From JAWKUK01 sp964402175 (lineage in GTDB: Bacteria; Planctomycetota; UBA1135; GCA-002686595): 64,000 nucleotides of DNA. The position numbers were made by a program, and so were the translations under genes. Positions 56,814 to 64,000 of the stretch are shown piece by piece (within the stretch, counting starts at the first letter, position 1; every line of letters begins with the position of its first letter). Where the stretch lies: positions 31,352-95,351 of the forward strand of contig CAYOBN010000008.1 in assembly GCA_964402175.1 (NCBI GenBank). Direction: 5' to 3'. The notes beneath the pieces are model-generated. The model worked only from the letters and a program-made list of their open reading frames with translations, was not told the DNA's origin and searched no databases.

Positions 56814-58949
56814 TCAGCGCAGCGCGCTGCGGACGTCGATCTTCAGGGCCTCGGCCAGGAAACACAGCTCGTCGAGCGCCGTCGCGAAGCGCTCGGAGGC
56901 GAGCGCAGCCCCGCGGTGCCCCGCGCCCGCTTCGAGGCGCAATAGCACGGGCCCGTTGTGCGTACTCGCGCTGCGCAGCCGCGCGGCGAGTTTGTAGCTG
57001 TGCGCCGGCGACACACGCTCGTCGGCCGCGGCGACGACGAAGAGCGCGGGCCCGTAGCGCGCATCGGCGGCGACGTTGTGGTACGGCGAATACGCCAGCA
57101 GCGCCGCGAAGTCGCTGGCATCGTCGGCCGTGCCGTACTCACTCGACCACGCCCACCCGAGGCCCAGGCGCTGGTAGCGCAGCATGTCGGTCAAACCCGC
57201 GCGCGCGACGAGCGTGTGGATCTCGCCACGCGCGCGCACGAAGGCCGCGCTCGCGATGAGTCCGCCGTTGCTCTCACCGCGCACGGCGCAGCGCTCCGCC
57301 GTCGTCAGGCCGAGCTCCGTGAGGCCGCGCGTCACCGCGAGCACGTCTTCGACGGCCGCTTGTTTGCCCGTCCTACGGCCCGCGTGGTGCCAGGCTTCGC
57401 CGCGCTCGCCGCCGCCGCGCACGTGGGCGAACGCGAGCGCTCCACCGAGCTCCAGCCACACGGCGAGCAGCGGCGTATGCACCGGGCGCACGGGCACGTT
57501 GAAGCCGCCGTAGACGTACACGAGGCACGGCGCGGGAGCTTCGAACGCGCGCCGATGGGCGAGCGAAACCGGCACGCTGACGCCGTCGCTGCTGGGCAGC
57601 TCGAGCGCGCGCAGGGTGAAGCGGTCGTGCGCGAGCGCCGTCGCTGGGAGGAACACCGCTTCGGCGCGGTCCATGTCCACGTCGATGCACCACGTCGCCA
57701 GCGGCGTCAGCGGGTCCGTGTAGCCGCAGTACAGCGGTGCGTCGGCGCGCGCATCACCTGCCGGCAGCGCCACCGCGCCGAGGCCCTGCAACGGGCCTGA
57801 CGAGAGCGCCTCGCCGGGACCGGTACCGTCGAGCCGCGCCCGCGCGAGGCGGCTCGCGCCGCCGTCGAGGTACTCGAGCACGAGCCAGCGGCCCGTGCGC
57901 ACGGCCCGAGCGAGGGGCAACGGGGCTTCGGGCACGACCTCGCTCAACGTCCCGTCGCCGGCGGCCGCGAGGCGCACGATGCGCCCGTTCGGCGCGCCGG
58001 CCGTCGTGCGCAGCCAGACCTCGGCGCCTTCGCTCGCGACCAGCTCGTACTCCGCGTCGAAGGCGTCGAGGGTCCGGAGGAACGGGTTGTCGGGGCGCGA
58101 GAGGTCGCGGAAGTGCACGCGGCTGCGCGGGTCGGCGCCTTCGTGCACGGTCACGACGAGCCACCGTCCATCGGCGGTCACGGCGGGGGTGTAGCTGCGA
58201 TTCGGATGGAGCGGCTCGTCGAGCACCACCGTGTCCGTGTCGGCGGCGCCACCCAGCGTGTGATGCCAGAGCACCGTCCGCGGCGCGGCAGGGCGCAGCG
58301 CGCCCTCGCTGCGCGCGGGGGCGGCGTAATACAGCCCCGTCTCGCTCGGGTCCCACGCGGGCGCGTGGTAGCGCAGCGGCGGCAGGGCACAGGGGAGCGG
58401 CGCGAGCGTCGCGAGGTCCAGCGCGTGCCACGCGACGGCGTCCGAGCCCTCTGCGGTGACGCCGTACACGAGCCTTCGACCCGATGGCGCGAACACGAGC
58501 CCCGCGAGCGAACTGCCCGGCCCGTGTCGCCACCCGTTCGGGTCGAGGACGACGTCCGCATGTGCGAACGGCGTGGCCCCGCGCACGAGCTGCGCGTGCT
58601 CACGCGTGCCGTCGTTCCAGAGCCAGTAATAGGCGTCGCCCGCGCGGGTGGGCACACTGCGGCTCGGCCCGCTGTGCGCGGCGAGCCGCGCGGCGAGCTG
58701 CGCGCGGCCCGCGACAGCGCGCAGGGCGCGCTCGGTGTGCAGCGCCTCGGCTGCGATCCAGGCTTGTACGGCTGGCGCGCTGAGGTCTTCGAGACCGCGG
58801 AACGGGTCGTCCACCGCGACGCCGTGCAATGTCTCCGTCGCGCCGCTCTGCTCGGGCAGGGGCGGCGCGGCCCAGCGCGCGCTCAGCGACGCAGCGCACG
58901 CCGCGACGGCGAGCGCTGCCACGCTCGCCGCGGGGGCGCGCCACTTCAA
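56814..58949 (-). CDS. Prolyl oligopeptidase family (S9) serine peptidase, predicted lipoprotein
   Basis: 711 residues. The start is TTG 58949, which overlaps the upstream SPFH gene's stop (TTGA, 58946-58949); longer frames run over that gene and were rejected. The N-terminus has a lipobox-like LAVAAC (Cys18), so it may be anchored outside the inner membrane. A beta-propeller of about 330 residues (GGAADTDTVVLDEPLHPNRSY; VHFRDLSRPDNPF) precedes the alpha/beta-hydrolase domain with the nucleophile S560 in RGESNGGL, Asp in AADERVSPAHSYKLAA and His in AGAGHRGA. It would cleave short proline-containing peptides. Translational coupling to the SPFH gene is unexpected. Confidence 0.9.
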   Translation of the reverse strand: MKWRAPAASVAALAVAACAASLSARWAAPPLPEQSGATETLHGVAVDDPFRGLEDLSAPAVQAWIAAEALHTERALRAVAGRAQLAARLAAHSGPSRSVPTRAGDAYYWLWNDGTREHAQLVRGATPFAHADVVLDPNGWRHGPGSSLAGLVFAPSGRRLVYGVTAEGSDAVAWHALDLATLAPLPCALPPLRYHAPAWDPSETGLYYAAPARSEGALRPAAPRTVLWHHTLGGAADTDTVVLDEPLHPNRSYTPAVTADGRWLVVTVHEGADPRSRVHFRDLSRPDNPFLRTLDAFDAEYELVASEGAEVWLRTTAGAPNGRIVRLAAAGDGTLSEVVPEAPLPLARAVRTGRWLVLEYLDGGASRLARARLDGTGPGEALSSGPLQGLGAVALPAGDARADAPLYCGYTDPLTPLATWCIDVDMDRAEAVFLPATALAHDRFTLRALELPSSDGVSVPVSLAHRRAFEAPAPCLVYVYGGFNVPVRPVHTPLLAVWLELGGALAFAHVRGGGERGEAWHHAGRRTGKQAAVEDVLAVTRGLTELGLTTAERCAVRGESNGGLIASAAFVRARGEIHTLVARAGLTDMLRYQRLGLGWAWSSEYGTADDASDFAALLAYSPYHNVAADARYGPALFVVAAADERVSPAHSYKLAARLRSASTHNGPVLLRLEAGAGHRGAALASERFATALDELCFLAEALKIDVRSALR

Positions 58950-60046
58950 GCCTGCTTGCCGCACGCAGCGCAGAACTTGGCGTCGGCAGCGAGCGAGCCG
59001 CCGCAACCCGAGCAGAAACGCGCCGCCCCGACGGGCCGCGCGGCGGCGAGCTCCTTGCCGCAGTTCGAGCAGAACTTGCCGGGCGGCACCGTGGCATTGC
59101 ACGCGCCACACACGATGCCGGGCGCCGCGGGCGCGAGGCTCTGCCCGCCCTGCGCGTCGCGCACGAGCATCTGCGCCAAGCCGAACCCTACGCCGAGGCC
59201 CGCGCCGCCCATGAGGCCGCCCTCGCCGCTGGCGCCGCCGCCCTTGGCCATGCCCTCGCCAGCGCCCATGAGCGCTTTGCCCGCGGCGAACTTCTGGAAC
59301 CCATCGACACCGCCGACGGTGCGCAGGTACGCGGCGTCGCGGTAGAGCGTCTTGAGGTTCGCAGCGTCGTCTTCGTCGATGCCGATGACGAAGTTGCCGA
59401 GGCGCACGACGTCGATGCCGTACGAGGCGACGTGTTCGTCGAGCGCCTCGAGCACATCGCGCTCGAGCTCGGTCGTGTACGCGCCCGACGTGACATCGAG
59501 CAGCGGCCACTTGCGCTTCACGAGGAGCTCCGCGATCGAGTCGCGCAGGACCTTCAGCACTTGCTCGCGCATCCACGCCTTGACCGTGAACGACTCCGCG
59601 CGGCCCATGCCGACGAGGCCCGTGATGAGCTTGACCGGATCGACGACACGGAACGAGAACTCACCGTGCACCATCGTCTCGACGGGCACGCCGGACTTCG
59701 GATCCTCGACGTGGCCGATGCGCCCGCCGAACTTGTTGCCCGTGTGCTCGCGGGTGTTCACGAAGAACACCTCGGCGATGAAGATGTTGCCGCCGGTGAC
59801 CTTGTCCACGAGGTCCGACAGGAACGGCAGGTTGGCCGAGTCGAGCGTGTAGCGCCCCGGGCCCATCGACTCGACGACGAGGCCGTTGCGGAAGAAGACC
59901 GCGCGCTCGTCGGAGTCGACCGTGAGCTGGGACTTCATCGGGATCGTCTGGTCCGGGTGCTTCCAGACGATCTCCGCCTTCGTCCCGTCGGGCCGGGCGA
60001 TCAGCATTTCCTGCACACCGCGGCGGAACCAGTCCATCACACCCAT
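58946..60046 (-). CDS. SPFH-domain protein with C-terminal zinc ribbons, YdjI-like
   Basis: 366 residues, ATG 60046, with a GAGGAG ribosome binding site about nine bases upstream. The N-terminal 250 residues are an SPFH/band-7-type domain (QTIPMKSQLTVDSDERAVFFRNGLVVE; GEFSFRVVDPVKLITGLVG; VLEALDEHVASYGIDVVRLGNFVIGI), then a Gly-rich linker and two CxxC-x-CxxC zinc ribbons (CGACNATVPPGKFCSNCG and CSGCGGSLAADAKFCAACG). No membrane helix is present. This layout is that of B. subtilis YdjI, described as linking the phage-shock protein PspA to the membrane. The gene's stop overlaps the oligopeptidase start. Confidence 0.88.
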   Translation of the reverse strand: MGVMDWFRRGVQEMLIARPDGTKAEIVWKHPDQTIPMKSQLTVDSDERAVFFRNGLVVESMGPGRYTLDSANLPFLSDLVDKVTGGNIFIAEVFFVNTREHTGNKFGGRIGHVEDPKSGVPVETMVHGEFSFRVVDPVKLITGLVGMGRAESFTVKAWMREQVLKVLRDSIAELLVKRKWPLLDVTSGAYTTELERDVLEALDEHVASYGIDVVRLGNFVIGIDEDDAANLKTLYRDAAYLRTVGGVDGFQKFAAGKALMGAGEGMAKGGGASGEGGLMGGAGLGVGFGLAQMLVRDAQGGQSLAPAAPGIVCGACNATVPPGKFCSNCGKELAAARPVGAARFCSGCGGSLAADAKFCAACGKQA

Positions 60047-60184
60047 GGGTCGGGATCTCCTCTTTCGAGCTCGAACGGCGGAACGCGCGACCCCCGGCCG
60101 CGCCACTCCGAGACTGTACGCAAGGGGCGCCGTTTCGTTCAAACGAACCGCCTCCGCCGCGATGGGGTAGGCTCCGCGCCGCGT
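60047..60184. promoter_or_regulatory. Divergent promoter region with a 14-bp inverted repeat
   Basis: 138 bases between the divergent SPFH and zinc-ribbon genes. TTCGTT-CA-AACGAA (60134-60147) is a perfect inverted repeat 37 bases before the ATG of the zinc-ribbon gene and is AT-rich for this genome; a shared operator is plausible. Confidence 0.4.
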
Positions 60185-61324
60185 ATGGCCCCTGACGCCC
60201 CGTTCCCGCTGGAGTCCCCCGAGGACGCGCTGGTGCACGCCCGCGCCGCCGAGCGCGCGCGGGTGGACCTCGACTGCGACGTCTGCGGCGCGCCGCTGCG
60301 CTGGGCCCCGGAGTCGCGCGCGCTGGCCTGCGACCACTGCGGCGCGCGCCGCGAGGTCCTGGCCCGGGACGCGCTGATCGTCGAGCGCCCGTTGTCGGCC
60401 GAGGCGATCGCGGAGGCATCCACGGGGTTCGGCCTCGAGCTGCGGGTGCTCGCGTGCGCGAACTGCGGGGCGCGCACCGCGCTCGAGGGCGCGGCGACGG
60501 CGGATCACTGTCCGTTCTGTGGCTCAGCGCGCGTGCTCGCCCAGGCCGCGCACCGCAATCCGATCCGGCCCGAGTCGCTCGTGCCGCTCGAGGTCTGCCG
60601 CGACCAGGTCGCGGCGCACTTCCGGCGCTGGGTCGCGTCGCGTTGGTTCCGGCCGAACGCTCTGAAACGCCAGAAGGACTTCGACGCCGTCGGGGTGTAC
60701 GTGCCCGCGTGGACGTTCGACGCGCGCGCACACTCGCGCTGGACGGCGCAATCCGGCACGTACTACTGGGAGACCGAGCACGTCACGGTCACCGTGAACG
60801 GCCGCCCCCAGCGCCAGGCGCGGCAAGTGCAGAAGGTGCGCTGGCGGCCCGCCGACGGCGAGCGCCGCGACGTGTTCGACGACGAGCTCGTCCTCGCGTC
60901 GCGCGGGGTCGATGGGGGCCTCGCGCAGCGACTCGGGGCGTACAACAAAGCGGGCCTCGTGCCGTACCGGCCGGAATACCTCGCGGGCTGGCGGGCGGAG
61001 GAGTACCAGGTCGACCTCGACGCGGGGTGGGCGCTCGCCCGCGATCGCATGGAGGCGACGCAACGCGGGCGCTGCGCCGGCGACGTGCCCGGGGACACGC
61101 ACCGCGCGCTGCGCGTCGAGACGACGCTGACGGACGTGCGCTGGAAGCTCGTGTTGCTGCCGCTCTGGAGCCTCACCTACACGTTCGGCGGTAAGTCGTT
61201 CGCGGTGCTCGTGCACGGCCAGACCGGGCGGGTCGTCGGGCGCGCGCCCATCTCGTGGGTGAAGGTGCTGCTGGCCGTCCTGGCTGTCGGCGCGGTCATC
61301 GGGCTCGTGGCCCTCACGCAGTAG
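60185..61324 (+). CDS. Zinc-ribbon protein with a C-terminal membrane anchor, YdjG-like
   Basis: 379 residues, ATG 60185. Two zinc ribbons at the N-terminus, with CDVCGAP then CDHCGA (about 30-60) and CANCGA then CPFCGS (about 90-118), are followed by a beta-rich domain (PAWTFDARAHSRWTAQSGTYYW) of unknown role and one C-terminal membrane helix (VKVLLAVLAVGAVIGLVAL). Similar proteins accompany SPFH/zinc-ribbon genes and are sometimes mislabelled as primosomal helicase PriA relatives; no helicase motifs are here. It is divergent from the SPFH gene, with which it likely works in a membrane-stress complex. Inference from gene pairing. Confidence 0.82.
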   Translation: MAPDAPFPLESPEDALVHARAAERARVDLDCDVCGAPLRWAPESRALACDHCGARREVLARDALIVERPLSAEAIAEASTGFGLELRVLACANCGARTALEGAATADHCPFCGSARVLAQAAHRNPIRPESLVPLEVCRDQVAAHFRRWVASRWFRPNALKRQKDFDAVGVYVPAWTFDARAHSRWTAQSGTYYWETEHVTVTVNGRPQRQARQVQKVRWRPADGERRDVFDDELVLASRGVDGGLAQRLGAYNKAGLVPYRPEYLAGWRAEEYQVDLDAGWALARDRMEATQRGRCAGDVPGDTHRALRVETTLTDVRWKLVLLPLWSLTYTFGGKSFAVLVHGQTGRVVGRAPISWVKVLLAVLAVGAVIGLVALTQ

Positions 61325-61477
61325 GTCGCCGGGCGCGCGGTTCGGCTGCGGCGCGGCGCCGCGCGCGCGGTTCTGGCCGATTGCAGAGGGTTGTTCCCGC
61401 GCCGCCCGTGGTCCATCCTCTGGGGGTCCCTCCGGGGCCGGGCCGCGCCCGGCGCCGACCTCCGCCACACCTGCGCC

Positions 61478-62995
61478 GTGTTTCGCACTTCTGCCCCGCT
61501 GTCCGTCGTCGGTCTCCTCCTCGGCTCCTGTGCGTCGCCGCGTGCGGAGGCGCCTGACCTGCCGCGGCGGGTCGAGGAGCTCGCCCTGCCGGTGCCGGAG
61601 TCTTGGTCCGAGGGCCGCGGGGTCGCGGGGGAGGTCAGCGCGGAGCCGTTCTGGACGCCCTTCGGCGAAGCGGCGCTCGACGCTCTGATCCAGGAGGCGC
61701 TGCAGCACAACCGCGACCTCGCGGCGAGCGCGGCGCGGCTCGCGGCGGCGGCGGCGCGCTCGGCGGTCGCCCGCTCGGTGCGCTGGCCTTCGCTCGATGC
61801 AAACCTCGGCGCGTCGCGCACGAAGAACGTGTTCGTCGGCCTGCCGATCCCGGGCAGCGACGGGCCATTGTCCGCGCAATTCAACCGCTTCGACGTGGGC
61901 TTGCAGGCGACGTGGGAGCTCGACCTGTGGGGGCGCCTCGCTGCGAGCGCAGCCAGCGCCGACGCGGCCCTCGCGGCGAGCGCCGCGGAGCTCTCGGCGG
62001 CGCGCCTCGCCGTCGCCGCGGAGGTGTCGCGCGCGTGGTTCCAAGCGCGCGAAGCCGCGCTGCAAGTGGCGCTCGCGACGCGCACGACCGAGACGTACCG
62101 CGACACGCTGAAGGTGATCGAAGATCGGTTCGCGGCGGGCCTCGTCGGCGCGCTCGACGTGCGCCTCGCGCGCGCGAACGTCGCCTCGAGCGAAGCGTCG
62201 CGCACGGCCGCGGAGCGCCTCGCCGCGAGCGCCGCGCGGCGCATCGAGCTCGTCCTCGGCCGTTATCCCGCGGGTGAGATCGAGACGCCTGGGCCCTTCG
62301 CGGAGCTGCCGCCCCCGGTGCCCGCGGGGCTGCCGGTCGAGTTGCTCGGGCGGCGCCCCGACCTGGCCGCGCTCGAGCGCCAGCTCGTCGCGGCGGAAGC
62401 CGCCGTGCGCGAGCGCAAGGCGGACCGTTGGCCCCGGCTCGCGCTGACGGGTTCGGCGGGGCGGACGAGCGACGAGGTCGAGGACCTGCTCGACGGGGAC
62501 TTCACGATCTGGGCGCTCGCGTCGTCGTTGACGGCGCCGCTCTTCGACGCCGGCCGCCGTGCGGCCGCGGTCGATGAGGCCGAAGCGAACGTCATCGCCG
62601 CGGGGCAGGCGTTTGCGGGCGGTGTGCTCACGGCGTTCGCCGAGGTCGAGAACGCGCTCGATGCGGAGGTCCGGCTGCGCGAGGGCCTCGGGCACCTCAC
62701 GACCGCGGTCGAAGAGGCGCGCGAGGCGCTGGCGCTCGCGGACGCGCAGTACCGCGAAGGGCTCATCGGTATCGAGCTCGTGTTGGACGCGCAGCGCCGC
62801 CTCCTGATCGCGGAGAGCGCGAGCCTCGGCACGCAGCGCGAGCTGTTCGTCAACCGCGTCGACCTCGTCGTCGCGCTCGGTGGCGGCTTCGGCGGTGCGG
62901 CCGAAGGCGAGCCGGGTGCGGACGGAGCGGGCGACGGCGAGGCGGCCGCTGCGGCGCTGGGCGGCGCGCCGAGCGCATCCGTCGCCGCTCGGTGA
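61478..62995 (+). CDS. TolC/NodT-type outer-membrane efflux lipoprotein
   Basis: 505 residues from GTG 61478, chosen because it opens a lipoprotein signal with lipobox LLGSC (Cys18); a longer frame upstream lacks such a start. The two outer-membrane-efflux repeats are clear: LDALIQEALQHNRDLAASAARLAAA, FDVGLQATWELDLWGRL, then LLGRRPDLAALERQLVAAEAAVRERKADRWP and a second set with GQAFAGGVLTAFAEVENALDAE. It forms the outer-membrane channel of an efflux pump. No RND or membrane-fusion gene is in the window. The EamA gene overlaps its stop by four bases. Confidence 0.92.
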   Translation: MFRTSAPLSVVGLLLGSCASPRAEAPDLPRRVEELALPVPESWSEGRGVAGEVSAEPFWTPFGEAALDALIQEALQHNRDLAASAARLAAAAARSAVARSVRWPSLDANLGASRTKNVFVGLPIPGSDGPLSAQFNRFDVGLQATWELDLWGRLAASAASADAALAASAAELSAARLAVAAEVSRAWFQAREAALQVALATRTTETYRDTLKVIEDRFAAGLVGALDVRLARANVASSEASRTAAERLAASAARRIELVLGRYPAGEIETPGPFAELPPPVPAGLPVELLGRRPDLAALERQLVAAEAAVRERKADRWPRLALTGSAGRTSDEVEDLLDGDFTIWALASSLTAPLFDAGRRAAAVDEAEANVIAAGQAFAGGVLTAFAEVENALDAEVRLREGLGHLTTAVEEAREALALADAQYREGLIGIELVLDAQRRLLIAESASLGTQRELFVNRVDLVVALGGGFGGAAEGEPGADGAGDGEAAAAALGGAPSASVAAR

Positions 62996-63936
62996 GCGGC
63001 GCTGCTGCCACGGCTCCGCCGCGGTGGGCGCTCGCCCTCGCGGTGTGGCTCATGTGCGCGATCTGGGGCTCGACGTGGCTCGTCGTGCGCGAAGGGCTCA
63101 GCGACGTGCCGCCGCTCGGCGGGGCCGCGCTGCGGTTCTTCATCGCGTGGCTCGCGCTCGTGCCGCTGGCGCCGGCTTTGGCGCGCCGGGAAGGCGGCGC
63201 GCGCCCGACCCGTGCGTTGGTGTGGTCGATGGCGGCGCTCAACTTCGCGGGCACGTACGCGGTGGTGTACTGGGGTGAGGTGCGGCTGCCTTCCGCGCTC
63301 GCTGCGGTGCTGTGGTCGGTCTATCCGCTGTTCCTCGCGGTGATCGGGCACGTGTACGTGCCGGGGGAGCGCCTCGGCGCGCGGCAGGTCGTCGGGCTCG
63401 CGCTCGGCTCGGTGGGGGTGGTGGCGCTCTTCGTGACCGACCTGGCCGCGCTCGGCGACGGGGAGGCGGTGCGCGGCAGCGGGGGTGCGGGCCTCGGCCT
63501 CGGTGCGGTCGCGGCGATCTTTCTGCTGGGCCCGCTCGTGTCGGCGGCCGGCACGGCGCACGTGAAGCGTCACGGGGGCGGCGTGAGCTCGGCGCTCTTG
63601 AACCGCGACGGGATGTTGCTCGGGGCGCTGCTCCTCGGACTCGGAGCGCTGGTGTTCGAGCGCGACGAAGAGTGGCGCTTCACCGCGCACGGCGTCGCGT
63701 GCCTCTTGTACTTGGCGCTCTTCGGTACGGTGGTCGCGTTCTCGCTGTATTTCTGGGCCCTACGCCACGCGCGCGCGACACAGCTCGGTCTGATGAGCTT
63801 CGTGACGCCCGCGATCGCCGTGGTGCTCGGCGCGGCGGTCGGAGGCGAGGCGGTGACCGCGTGGACGTGGGGCGGCCTCGGAGGCATCCTCCTGGGCGTC
63901 GCCATCGCGCGCGCGGGACCGCGGCGCAAGGCCTGA
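62992..63936 (+). CDS. EamA-family (DMT) transporter
   Basis: 314 residues from GTG 62992, overlapping the TolC-like stop (GTGA). Ten hydrophobic helices in two EamA halves are visible (ALALAVWLMCAIWGSTWLVVREGL at the start of the first; VACLLYLALFGTVVAFSLYFWAL, then ATQLGLMSFVTPAIAVVLGAAVGGE in the second). EamA/RhaT-type proteins carry small metabolites or amino acids across the inner membrane; no substrate is deducible. Translational coupling to an outer-membrane channel is notable. Downstream there are only 64 bases, with nothing recognisable, before the window ends. Confidence 0.92.
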   Translation: MSGAAATAPPRWALALAVWLMCAIWGSTWLVVREGLSDVPPLGGAALRFFIAWLALVPLAPALARREGGARPTRALVWSMAALNFAGTYAVVYWGEVRLPSALAAVLWSVYPLFLAVIGHVYVPGERLGARQVVGLALGSVGVVALFVTDLAALGDGEAVRGSGGAGLGLGAVAAIFLLGPLVSAAGTAHVKRHGGGVSSALLNRDGMLLGALLLGLGALVFERDEEWRFTAHGVACLLYLALFGTVVAFSLYFWALRHARATQLGLMSFVTPAIAVVLGAAVGGEAVTAWTWGGLGGILLGVAIARAGPRRKA

Positions 63937-64000
63937 GAAGGGGCGTCGAACGGTACCAGGTACGAGTTTGCGGCGAGGCGCGCGGCGCCCGAGCAGGCGC

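Noticed and set aside
60185..61324. Primosomal helicase PriA-like protein
   Set aside because: Only the zinc ribbons are shared; no Walker or helicase motifs are present.

Overview
This 64 kb window is very GC-rich, gene-dense bacterial DNA with two 100-base runs of N (4124-4223 and 36812-36911). These are standard scaffold gaps, so the piece probably comes from a draft or metagenome assembly. The cell had an outer membrane: there is a LolC/LolD lipoprotein exporter, a TolC/NodT-type outer-membrane lipoprotein, a PelB-like porin and several lipoproteins. High GC, a secreted mosaic of Calx-beta, malectin, sugar-dehydrogenase-propeller and Kelch domains, and a Cys-rich secreted protein of a style I associate with deep-branching planctomycetes all point to Planctomycetota or a relative. 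That assignment is inference; no rRNA is present.

Region 1 (1-10688): two family-2 glycosyltransferases (the first cut by the window edge), then a minus-strand operon of a GT-B glycosyltransferase, a 565-residue lipoprotein and a giant AsmA/DUF748-like protein whose coding sequence is interrupted by the first gap. Region 2 (10805-23439): a variant pel operon, pelA-B-D-E-F-G, with every junction overlapping, followed by a small lipoprotein. PelA keeps its deacetylase but lacks the N-terminal glycoside hydrolase. PelD keeps a cyclic-di-GMP RxxD site in a degenerate GGDEF domain and appears to carry a second degenerate copy. No pelC is seen.

Region 3 (23450-39846): mainly housekeeping genes: a beta-CASP metallo-beta-lactamase protein, a CPBP-family membrane protein, a periplasmic thioredoxin, DXP synthase, NAD kinase, LolD, LolC, lysyl-tRNA synthetase, tRNA-Ala(GGC) and leucyl-tRNA synthetase. 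After the second gap comes a PmbA/TldD pair in which the TldD-like member has lost its HExxxH zinc site (R-E-x-x-x-R).

Region 4 (40218-55957): secreted and envelope proteins: a 1776-residue mosaic protein, NAD(P)HX epimerase, a Cys-rich secreted protein with a strong ribosome binding site, a thioredoxin-fold protein without its CxxC, a MORN-repeat protein, a TPR protein, an ECF sigma factor overlapping a membrane-anchored carboxypeptidase-regulatory-domain protein (probable anti-sigma), and a YceI protein. Region 5 (55968-63936): an unknown multi-pass membrane protein; an SPFH/zinc-ribbon protein overlapping a prolyl oligopeptidase; a divergent zinc-ribbon membrane protein resembling the B. 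subtilis YdjG/YdjI membrane-stress module; and a TolC-like lipoprotein overlapping an EamA transporter.

The best candidates for something new are the variant pel locus with its flanking envelope operon, the zinc-site-less TldD/PmbA pair, and the SPFH/zinc-ribbon/oligopeptidase group.
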